DNA of 38,581 bases from Rhodothermaceae bacterium. GTDB taxonomy: Bacteria > Bacteroidota > Rhodothermia > Rhodothermales > Rubricoccaceae. The stretch is from positions 1-38,581 of the forward strand of contig JABDIZ010000302.1 of the NCBI GenBank assembly GCA_013003465.1, given 5' to 3'. Position 1 is the stretch's first letter. The number at the start of each line of letters is the position of its first letter. Below are positions 32,939 through 38,581 of the stretch, in pieces. The notes beneath the pieces are model-generated. The model ran no database searches and was not told the DNA's origin. It was given only the letters and a program-made list of their open reading frames with translations. The position numbers and the translations under genes are program-made.

Positions 32939-33391
32939 TCAGGCTGCCGCGACGGATTCGACGTGCTGCTTGAGTCCGGCGAGGAGCGCCTCCATGCCGC
33001 GCTCGTAGGTGCGCCGAACCATCAGGCGGTCGAGCAGTCGCCCGAGGGGGCCGTACTTGAGGGCATAGACCGGCGCGACGGTGACGACCGTGCCATCGTC
33101 ATCGGGGCGGAGCGTGAACTCGATGTCCGTCGATTCGAAGGGCAGAGTGGAGTCGGTGATGCGCAGGGTCAGCTTACGCTCGGGCTCCCACGCGACAACC
33201 TCTTCGTGGAGGTCTCCCGCACGGCCGAGGTCGCAGTAGCGCGAGGCACCGAGGCCGTCGGTCTGGGCGGATGTGGTGTGCGAGGCCACGACGCCTGGAT
33301 TCCAGTCGGCGATGGATCCGATGTCGGCGAGGGCGGCCCAGACGGCTTCCACCGGGGCCGCGATGCGCTGCGTCACGATGAACGTGTTCAT
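32939..33391 (-). CDS. SRPBCC (START/Bet v1-like) family protein
   Basis: The product is 150 residues with no signal peptide. MNTFIVTQRIAAPVEAVWAA, LADIGSIADWNPGVV and the later strand EEVVAWEPERKLTLRI are standard for SRPBCC/polyketide-cyclase-like proteins that bind a hydrophobic ligand in a helix-grip cavity. The ending YERGMEALLAGLKQHVES is the long C-terminal helix. No catalytic residue can be named. It is divergent, by 80 bp, from the membrane protein at 33472; the two may share a regulatory region. Confidence 0.88.
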   Translation of the reverse strand: MNTFIVTQRIAAPVEAVWAALADIGSIADWNPGVVASHTTSAQTDGLGASRYCDLGRAGDLHEEVVAWEPERKLTLRITDSTLPFESTDIEFTLRPDDDGTVVTVAPVYALKYGPLGRLLDRLMVRRTYERGMEALLAGLKQHVESVAAA

Positions 33392-33471
33392 GGCGAGTTC
33401 GCTGGTGTGTTCGTTCGGCGTACGAAGCCGCCACGGTATGTTGCACGCAGAGCCACCATCTCCTTGATTTT

Positions 33472-34059
33472 ATGGCCGCTTCGTCTTCTGTCCGCACGCC
33501 GCGGCTCGTCTGGGTGCTGCTGGGTCTGTGGGCCCTCCTCGCCCTGGTGCTCAGCGCGGGCGGCGCCCTCACGCGCATCTTTCCACCCCTCTTCGCCTTT
33601 GGCTTCACGGCGCTCGCTCTCGTCGCCCTGGTGTTCGTCCCGACCCTTCGCCGTTGGGCGGAGACGGTCTCGCTCCGCCCACTCGTGCTCTACCACACCG
33701 TCCGATTTGTCGGGGTCGCGTTTCTGGTGCTGGAAGCCCAGGGGCGCCTGCCCGCCGAATGGGCCATTCCGGCAGGGTGGGGCGACATCGCCGCCGCCAT
33801 CGGGGCGCTGGCGGTGGCCGTCCTCGCCCTGCCCATCACCAGCCGAGGCCACTGGGGGGCCGTGCTGGGGTGGAATGTGTTCGGCCTGCTCGACATCCTC
33901 GCTGTGCTCGGCGGGGCCATCCGGATCGCCCGGACGGATCTCTCGCTCCTCGAACCGCTCACACAGGTGCCCCTCGGGCTGCTCCCGACCTTCATCGTAC
34001 CGCTGATCCTCGTCTCGCACGGCCTCATCTTCTGGCGCTTGGCGAAGGAGCGCTTCTGA
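33472..34059 (+). CDS. Multi-pass inner membrane protein, unknown function
   Basis: The product is 195 residues with about six hydrophobic segments, near residues 12-32, 36-56, 68-88, 100-120, 128-148 and 163-186. Short loops contain RIFPP, EWAIPAGWGD and RIARTD. No transporter or enzyme motif is recognised. The start ATG 33472 follows a C/T-rich stretch without Shine-Dalgarno. The epimerase-like gene starts 10 bp after its stop, so they are probably cotranscribed. Confidence 0.75.
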   Translation: MAASSSVRTPRLVWVLLGLWALLALVLSAGGALTRIFPPLFAFGFTALALVALVFVPTLRRWAETVSLRPLVLYHTVRFVGVAFLVLEAQGRLPAEWAIPAGWGDIAAAIGALAVAVLALPITSRGHWGAVLGWNVFGLLDILAVLGGAIRIARTDLSLLEPLTQVPLGLLPTFIVPLILVSHGLIFWRLAKERF

Positions 34060-34069
34060 CGACAGCTCC

Positions 34070-35086
34070 ATGCGCATCCTCGCCATCGGGGCCACGGGCT
34101 TTATCGGGCGTCCCACTGTCGTTCGGCTCCTAGCGGAGGGGCATACCGTCTGGGTGGTGCATCGAGGCCAGACAACTGCCACGCTGCCGGAGTCGGTGCG
34201 TTCGATCCACGGGGAACGCGCTAGCCTGGCTGCCTATCGCTCTGCCCTTGAGCCCATCGCGCCGGACGTCGTCCTCGATGTCATCCCCTATACCGAAGAG
34301 CAGGCATCCGCGCTGATGGCTCTCATGCGGGGACTCGCCGGTCGGGTCGTGGCCCTCAGCAGCGCCGACGTGTATCGCAATTATGAGGGCTTCCGAGGCC
34401 GTTCCAACCCGCCTCCAACACCAGAACTGCTGGCTGAGTCAGCCCCCTTGCGCGAGCATCTCTACCCGTATCGAGACGTCGAGGATCTCGATGTCGCGTA
34501 CCGCGCGACCTACGATAAAATCCTCGTGGAGCGGGCCGTCTTGGGGGAGCCGACGCTGCCGGGCACGGTCCTACGCCTTCCTGCCGTCTACGGAGAAGAC
34601 GACCGGCAGCGCCGGCTCCAGCCGTACCTCCAGCGCATGCGTGACCACCGCCCGGCCATCCTGCTGGGAGCGGCACAGGCCCGCTGGCGCTGGAGCCGGG
34701 GCTATGTCGAGAACGTGGCGGCGGCCATTGCGCTGGCCGTCACCGATGAGCGCGCGGCGAACCGGATCTACAACGTCGCCGACGACCCGGCTCTGACAGA
34801 GGAGAGGTGGGTGCAGCAAATGGCGAAGGCGATCGAATGGCAGGGTGCGATTCGGATCGTGCCGGACGATGCCTTGCCTCCGCCCCTACAGCAGCCGTTT
34901 CACTGGAACTACGACCTCGCGCTCGACACCCGACGCATCCGCACCGAACTGGGCTACCGCGAGCCGGTAGCATGGCGAGCAGCCCTGGAACGGAGCATCG
35001 CCTGGACCGCCGACCACGAAGGGGATTCCCAGCATCCAGACTACACCGCCGAGGACGCCGTGCTGGCCCGCTTCGGTGATGCCTGA
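34070..35086 (+). CDS. Atypical NAD-dependent epimerase/dehydratase
   Basis: The product is 338 residues. The N-terminal Rossmann motif GATGFIGRP (8-16) and the extended-SDR features LSSADVY, YDKILVER, RLPAVYGEDD, RGYVENVAAAIALAV and NVADDPALTEERW place it among NAD-dependent epimerases. The usual catalytic YxxxK is not present: the segment reads YRATYDK, with Tyr at -2 and -6 from Lys, so chemistry may differ, as in CSP41-like atypical members. The substrate is unknown. It follows the membrane protein by 10 bp and is convergent with the cupin gene 5 bp away. Confidence 0.88.
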   Translation: MRILAIGATGFIGRPTVVRLLAEGHTVWVVHRGQTTATLPESVRSIHGERASLAAYRSALEPIAPDVVLDVIPYTEEQASALMALMRGLAGRVVALSSADVYRNYEGFRGRSNPPPTPELLAESAPLREHLYPYRDVEDLDVAYRATYDKILVERAVLGEPTLPGTVLRLPAVYGEDDRQRRLQPYLQRMRDHRPAILLGAAQARWRWSRGYVENVAAAIALAVTDERAANRIYNVADDPALTEERWVQQMAKAIEWQGAIRIVPDDALPPPLQQPFHWNYDLALDTRRIRTELGYREPVAWRAALERSIAWTADHEGDSQHPDYTAEDAVLARFGDA

Positions 35087-35091
35087 CGCTT

Positions 35092-35451
35092 CTACAACCA
35101 CGTCTGATCCGTCACCGTCCTCTCGCTAACGACGGTGCCGGTGTGTGCCGTTGAGGCCGGTTCGAACAGCAGGACATGCGCTTCCGCCTCGGCGACGGGT
35201 TTGTGCTCGACGCCCTTCGGGACGATGAAGAATTCGCCTTCATGGAGCGTCACCGCGCGGTCACGGAGGTGGATCGTGAGCGTGCCTTTGATGACGAGGA
35301 AGAGTTCGTCCTCGTCGGCGTGGCGGTGCCAGAGGAACTCGCCCTGCACCTTGGCGAGCTTCACATGCTGCCCGTTCAGCGCGCCGACGACTTTGGGCGT
35401 CCACTGCTCGGTGAACCGGCTGAAGGCATTGACGAGGTTGACTTTGTCCAT
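35092..35451 (-). CDS. Cupin-domain protein
   Basis: The product is 119 residues with a single beta-barrel cupin. The metal ligands are visible: His42, His44 (WHRHADEDE), Glu49 and His83 (PKGVEHKP). Motif 1 reads LWHRHADEDELFLVIKG and motif 2 EGEFFIVPKGVEHKPV. Substrate unknown; small cupins of this type are often dioxygenases, isomerases or sensors. It is 15 bp downstream of the 89-residue protein and probably the last gene of the ArsM-like operon. Confidence 0.9.
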   Translation of the reverse strand: MDKVNLVNAFSRFTEQWTPKVVGALNGQHVKLAKVQGEFLWHRHADEDELFLVIKGTLTIHLRDRAVTLHEGEFFIVPKGVEHKPVAEAEAHVLLFEPASTAHTGTVVSERTVTDQTWL

Positions 35452-35466
35452 GGGACTGCTCCGGCT

Positions 35467-35736
35467 TCAGGCCCCGAGCTGGCGCTGCACGTACGCCGCG
35501 GCAGCAGCAGCCCAGTTGCTAGCGCCCGGCGTGTCTTCGAGCCAGCGGGCAAGATCGGTCGGGGAGACGAAATCGCCCAGGCGTCCGAGAACGTAGGCAG
35601 CGTAGAACGCAGGCCACTGCTCGTCGTGCGTCCCGCCGAGCGCGTGCTGCTCGTACTCGTGGTGTGCCTGCCCGGCTGCGGCGAGGGCGGCGGTCAGGGC
35701 GGCGGTCAGGGCATCGGTGGAGGGCGCGTCGGGCAT
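35467..35736 (-). CDS. Small protein of unknown function next to ArsM-like enzyme
   Basis: The product is 89 residues from ATG 35736, 16 bp after the stop of the methyltransferase. Features seen are an Ala-rich first helix, the motif HHEYEQHALGG, DEQWPAFYAAYVLGRLGDF and a C-terminal LARWLEDTPGASNW. All parts look helical and soluble, with conserved-looking aromatic and acidic positions. I do not recognise the family. Its position between methyltransferase and cupin suggests a role in the same pathway, possibly as partner or regulator, but this is inference from spacing only. Confidence 0.7.
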   Translation of the reverse strand: MPDAPSTDALTAALTAALAAAGQAHHEYEQHALGGTHDEQWPAFYAAYVLGRLGDFVSPTDLARWLEDTPGASNWAAAAAAYVQRQLGA

Positions 35737-35752
35737 CAAGGGTCGAGGGCAA

Positions 35753-36820
35753 TCAGCAGCAGCTTCCAGCCGAAGCGTCGCCTTCGGCGGCAGCAACCGG
35801 GGCACAGTCGAAGAGGCCGTAATGCACGCTCCGGTCGCCGACGACCTCAAAGTAGCGACCGAAGCGGGTTTCTTCGACCATCGCTGCCGAGTTGCCGCAG
35901 ACGAGCATCGGGCGGTCTTTCTCGAAGACATGGTGATCGTCGAGCGTGAAGGCGTGCTCCGAGCCCTCAATGCCGCCGCGGTAGTAGGCCACTTGCCCGT
36001 GGTCCTCGCAGCGGTCTTCCAGGCTCGCGAGCTTGAACGCACGAATCGTGCGGGAGAGGAACCGGGCGTTGCCGAGCTTGGCCTGCAACGCCGGATCGTC
36101 CACCGTGACGACGCTCTGTGCCACGATGCGATAATCCGGCCAGCCGATGCGCGCCATCAGGCGGCGGAAGTCTTCGTCGTAGAACGCACCGCCGAGGCAT
36201 TCGCCTACGAGTACCGGATCCTGGGTCACGTGGGCAGGGAGGCGGCGGTCACAGAACACGTCAGAGAAATAGAGTTCGCCGCCAGGCTTGAGGACGCGAA
36301 AGATCTCACGGAAGACCGTCTCTTGGTCGGGAGCGAGGTTGAGGACGCAGTTGGAGATCACCACGTCCGCGCTGGCGTCGTCGAGGCCGAGCGCGCCGAG
36401 GTCTTCGATGGTACCCAGTCGGAAGTCGGTGTTGGGCGCAGCGAAGCCGAAGCGCGTAGCGTGCTCTGCCTCGTAGCGCGTGGCGACGGCGAGTTGCTCC
36501 TCGGTCATGTCCACGCCGATCACGCGGCCCTCGGGACCGGCAAGCGCCGCCGCGACGAACGCATCGCGGCCAGTGCCGCAGCCGAGGTCGAGAACGGTGC
36601 AGCCCTCCAACGCAGCGGGGATGGGCGAGCCGCAGCCGTAGAACTTGGCGAGCACCTCGTCGGCGAGGAGCGCAAGGATGGGCTTGTGGTGCGCGGGGAT
36701 GGCCTCGGTGGAGCAGCAGGCGCTCGTCTTGAGGTCGGCGCTGGACTGAAGCTGGCGCCCATAGTAGTCGCGGACCTGATCGCGCGAAATGTCGGCGGCG
36801 GTGGTGGCGGTGAGCTGCAT
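35753..36820 (-). CDS. arsM: Arsenite methyltransferase-like enzyme (ArsM type)
   Basis: The product is 355 residues from ATG 36820, typical of ArsM. ArsM transfers methyl groups from S-adenosylmethionine to As(III), detoxifying arsenic as methylated or volatile species. The SAM site is VLDLGCGTGRDAFV (77-89), with GVDMTEEQL as acidic loop. Cysteines Cys35/Cys36 (TSACCS), Cys63 (YGCGSP), Cys158 (ISNCVLNL) and Cys208 (VGECLGG) keep gaps of 28 and 50 between first/second and third/fourth, the same as Cys44/72/174/224 in the algal enzyme as I recall it. The protein ends GSCC, a possible extra As(III) site. Genes for the 89-residue protein and a cupin follow within 16 bp. Confidence 0.88.
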   Translation of the reverse strand: MQLTATTAADISRDQVRDYYGRQLQSSADLKTSACCSTEAIPAHHKPILALLADEVLAKFYGCGSPIPAALEGCTVLDLGCGTGRDAFVAAALAGPEGRVIGVDMTEEQLAVATRYEAEHATRFGFAAPNTDFRLGTIEDLGALGLDDASADVVISNCVLNLAPDQETVFREIFRVLKPGGELYFSDVFCDRRLPAHVTQDPVLVGECLGGAFYDEDFRRLMARIGWPDYRIVAQSVVTVDDPALQAKLGNARFLSRTIRAFKLASLEDRCEDHGQVAYYRGGIEGSEHAFTLDDHHVFEKDRPMLVCGNSAAMVEETRFGRYFEVVGDRSVHYGLFDCAPVAAAEGDASAGSCC

Positions 36821-36891
36821 CGGTTGGGACCGTCGTGGGAAGAAGGCGCCTATGCTACGCATCACACCCGCGCGGCGATGTCACGGATCGC

Positions 36892-37332
36892 TCACAGCGC
36901 ACGAGCCCGCCGTGTACGCCACGCATCCACCGAGAGGTCGCCGGGGCCGTGGACCAGCAGGAAGAGCGACCCGGCCAGCATCACGAGGGCATCGTACATG
37001 TCGAGGAAGGTGTCACCTGCGGGGAGGTGGACCATCAGCAACGCGACGATGAAGTTGACGGTCAGCACCACCGCGGCTCCGCGCGTCCACGCTCCGGCCA
37101 GCACGAGCATCCCGCCCACAAACTGCACCGCCACCGAGAGGACGGCGCTCGCCAGCGGCAAGGGAAACCCGAACTGCGCGAGGAAGGCCTCGAACTCCTC
37201 CATGCGCGCCCAACTCGTCACGTTGTCCCACGTCCCATAAACGAGGCGCGCCCCGACGACGAGGCGGATGAACAGCGGTCCCACCTCGCGGTGTCGGTCG
37301 AGGGTACTCGTGATGCGGGAGAGGAACGACAT
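36892..37332 (-). CDS. DoxX-like membrane protein
   Basis: The product is 146 residues with four hydrophobic helices, about 18-36, 60-82, 84-104 and 108-128, and the DoxX-like pattern FIRLVVGARLVYG, LSVAVQFVGGMLVLAGAWTR, VNFIVALLMVH, LAGSLFLLVHGPGDLSVD. Its role in redox or detoxification is not settled for the family. It lies 71 bp upstream of the ArsM-like gene and 33 bp downstream of a second methyltransferase, all on one strand. Confidence 0.82.
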   Translation of the reverse strand: MSFLSRITSTLDRHREVGPLFIRLVVGARLVYGTWDNVTSWARMEEFEAFLAQFGFPLPLASAVLSVAVQFVGGMLVLAGAWTRGAAVVLTVNFIVALLMVHLPAGDTFLDMYDALVMLAGSLFLLVHGPGDLSVDAWRTRRARAL

Positions 37333-37365
37333 AGCACGTGCGATGGGCGAGGCTTCAAGGTCACC

Positions 37366-38115
37366 CTACAGATCGGTAGCGGGCAAGGGGGGATCCACGC
37401 CCCCGGCCTTCCGCGCCGTCCCGAGGATGTGCGGGCGGACGAGCCCAAGCGGCAGGGTGACATGCTCCAGCCGTACCTCGGCGAATCCAGCCGCTTCGAT
37501 GGACTTGGCCGTCTCGCGCGCGGGATGGCAACCATCAGCAACCCAGCCCCACGGAATGCGCACCAGTTGTTGAAGCCGACGCAGGCTTGTGCCTTCCGGG
37601 GCCGCGACGTGCTCGATGAAGGTGAACCGACCACCGGGCTTGAGGACGCGCAGGATTTCGGCAAACGCCCCCGCTTGGTCCTCAACCGAGCACAGGACGA
37701 GCGTGGAGAGCGCGGCATCCACGCTCGCATCGGGGACGGGCAGGTGCTCCGCACGCCCGGGCAGGATGGTGAGGGTGAGACCGTGCTCGGCGGCCTGGGC
37801 GCGGAGGTACGGCGCGAAGTGCGTGTTCGGCTCGACGGCCATCCAGCGAATCCCCTCCGGGAAGTAGGCGGCGTTCGGCCCGGCGCCGGCGCCGATCTCC
37901 AACACTGTCTCGCCCGGTTTCAATTCGGCGAAGAGGCGCTGCTTGTAGGCGCCGTAGACGCGGCGGTCGGTACCATCGCTGCGGGCCATCATCCAGGCAA
38001 ACACGCGGGCGTACAACCCCGTCCGCTTGGACTGCGGATCATCTTCCTGATATTTCGTACCATGCAAGCCCGCTGCGAAATCAGCGGTCCCGTCCCCCTG
38101 TTCTGTTCCGTTCAT
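37366..38115 (-). CDS. Class I SAM-dependent methyltransferase
   Basis: The product is 249 residues. The SAM motif I is VLEIGAGAGPNAAYFPE (about 71-87), then AVEPNTHFAPYLR, the post-motif DAALSTLVLCSVEDQAGAF and EILRVLKPGGRFTFIEHV. It resembles the UbiE/METTL7-like branch; the substrate is not known. The first 40 residues are polar and may be wrongly included. The start at 38115 is only 17 bp from the divergent dodecin start, so the true start may be downstream (for example Met42) or the promoters overlap. It precedes DoxX by 33 bp. Confidence 0.85.
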   Translation of the reverse strand: MNGTEQGDGTADFAAGLHGTKYQEDDPQSKRTGLYARVFAWMMARSDGTDRRVYGAYKQRLFAELKPGETVLEIGAGAGPNAAYFPEGIRWMAVEPNTHFAPYLRAQAAEHGLTLTILPGRAEHLPVPDASVDAALSTLVLCSVEDQAGAFAEILRVLKPGGRFTFIEHVAAPEGTSLRRLQQLVRIPWGWVADGCHPARETAKSIEAAGFAEVRLEHVTLPLGLVRPHILGTARKAGGVDPPLPATDL

Positions 38116-38132
38116 CCGATCCCCTCCTCATC

Positions 38133-38351
38133 ATGTCCATCGCCAAGACCATCGAGGTCTCCTCGCAGTCCATGACCAGTTTCGCCGACGCCGCGCAGAA
38201 TGCGGTCCGCGAAGTCAGCAAGACCGTCAACAACGTCAAGCACGTCTGGGTCGAATCGTTCGAGATCGAAGTGCGCGACGACGGGAGCCATCTCTTCCGC
38301 ACGCACTGCAAGGTCACGTTCGTCGTCAGCATGGATGACGACATGGGCTGA
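38133..38351 (+). CDS. Dodecin family flavin-binding protein
   Basis: The product is 72 residues, the standard dodecin length. Dodecins form hollow 12-mers that store or buffer riboflavin/FMN. The pattern is intact: KTIEVSSQSMTSFADAAQNA, VREVSKTVNNVKHVWVESFE, VRDDGSHLFRTHCKVTFVV; Trp40 is the flavin-stacking residue. It starts 17 bp from the divergent methyltransferase. A terminator hairpin follows at 38372-38404. Confidence 0.93.
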   Translation: MSIAKTIEVSSQSMTSFADAAQNAVREVSKTVNNVKHVWVESFEIEVRDDGSHLFRTHCKVTFVVSMDDDMG

Positions 38352-38371
38352 GCCGCTCACCCGTTGCGTTT

Positions 38372-38404
38372 GACGCCCCGGTGCTCGCGGAGTGCCGGGG
38401 CGTC
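38372..38404 (+). terminator. Terminator hairpin between dodecin and TauE/SafE-like gene
   Basis: GACGCCCCGG (38372-38381) pairs perfectly with CCGGGGCGTC (38395-38404), a 10 bp stem with a 13-base loop, followed by GTCGTTTAG. It lies 20 bp after the dodecin stop and 5 bp before the end of the convergent gene, so it may act on both. Confidence 0.75.
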
Positions 38405-38409
38405 GTCGT

Positions 38410-38581
38410 TTAGACCGCAAGGACGTTCCAGAGCAGCCGCACGGCCACCGCTGCCGCGAAGGCCGCGAAGCTGTAGCGTACCCAGCGCACGTCGATCCGG
38501 TGCGCCGTCTGCACGCCGAGCCGCGCGGTGAACAGCGCAGGCCCCGCCAACACGGCCGCGTGCAGCCAGTCCACGTACCCC
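38410..38581 (-). CDS. TauE/SafE-like (TSUP) transporter, C-terminal part, cut by window edge
   Basis: This is a partial gene: the open frame runs off the right edge. The visible 56 residues include GYVDWLHAAVLAGPALFTA, RLGVQTAHRIDVRWVRYS, FAAFAAAVAVRLLWNVLAV and then the stop TAA at 38410-38412. The pattern of a Trp-containing helix, GxxxxARLG and a C-terminal hydrophobic helix ending in RLLW is typical of the last helices of TSUP sulfite/organic-anion exporters. The substrate is unknown. The assignment rests on few residues. Confidence 0.6.
   Translation of the reverse strand, partial: GYVDWLHAAVLAGPALFTARLGVQTAHRIDVRWVRYSFAAFAAAVAVRLLWNVLAV

Noticed and set aside
35155..35175. GGTTCGAA motif resembling a tRNA T-loop
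   Set aside because: No acceptor, D or anticodon stem surrounds it, and it lies inside the cupin coding region.
35717..38175. Two long overlapping plus-strand open frames (about 507 and 446 codons)
   Set aside because: Antisense to ArsM, DoxX and the second methyltransferase, which are well supported; no motifs.

Overview
This is a GC-rich stretch (about 63-65% by eye) of a bacterial chromosome. I place it in the Bacteroidota/Rhodothermota group, most likely Rhodothermales (Salinibacter/Rubricoccus-like). The reasons are two TonB-dependent receptors with carboxypeptidase-like N-domains paired with DUF4249 lipoproteins, a type IX secretion (Por) C-terminal sorting domain on an FG-GAP/ASPIC-UnbV protein, many SpII lipoproteins, and an almost complete lack of Shine-Dalgarno sequences: start codons instead follow C/T-rich leaders. 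Genes are densely packed, no gene-free stretch reaches 300 bp, and I see no tRNA, rRNA, CRISPR array, insertion sequence or prophage. The genus is inference.

Layout. 1-4392 (minus): an acidic small lipoprotein, then a likely operon read S15/CocE-type hydrolase, Kelch-like lipoprotein, two-domain DUF1579-like secreted protein. 4605-6722 (plus): a membrane-bound winged-helix regulator with a TolB/PD40 propeller, divergent from the hydrolase. 6796-8505: glutamine-dependent NAD synthetase. 8519-9837 (minus): an internally shortened SDR with its TetR-family regulator and a palindromic operator candidate. 9959-13085 (plus): RuvA, a PhoB/PhoR-like two-component pair and a MarR-family regulator.

13111-16812 (minus): four neighbouring genes for secreted proteins built from 1, 3, 2 and 1 copies of one domain of about 120 residues, several separated by terminator hairpins. 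This is the most unusual block of the window. It is followed by ilvE (17032-17997), whose leader contains a long interrupted inverted repeat.

18176-28343 (minus): two TonB receptor/DUF4249 surface uptake systems. One has two tandem DUF4249 paralogues, the other has one. A family 2 glycosyltransferase lies between them and a T9SS-exported FG-GAP/ASPIC protein lies at the upstream end. 28431-32867 (minus): a MoxR/ChlI-like AAA+ ATPase, a beta-propeller lipoprotein, a DegQ/HtrA-like lipoprotein protease and a stand-alone NFACT-R protein. 32939-35086: an SRPBCC protein, a membrane protein and an atypical NAD-dependent epimerase.

35092-38115 (minus): an arsenite-methyltransferase-like enzyme whose cysteine spacing matches ArsM, followed by an 89-residue protein of unknown function and a cupin, and preceded by a DoxX-like protein and a second methyltransferase. 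The window ends with a dodecin gene (plus), a hairpin terminator and the C-terminal end of a TauE/SafE-like transporter (minus, cut by the window edge).
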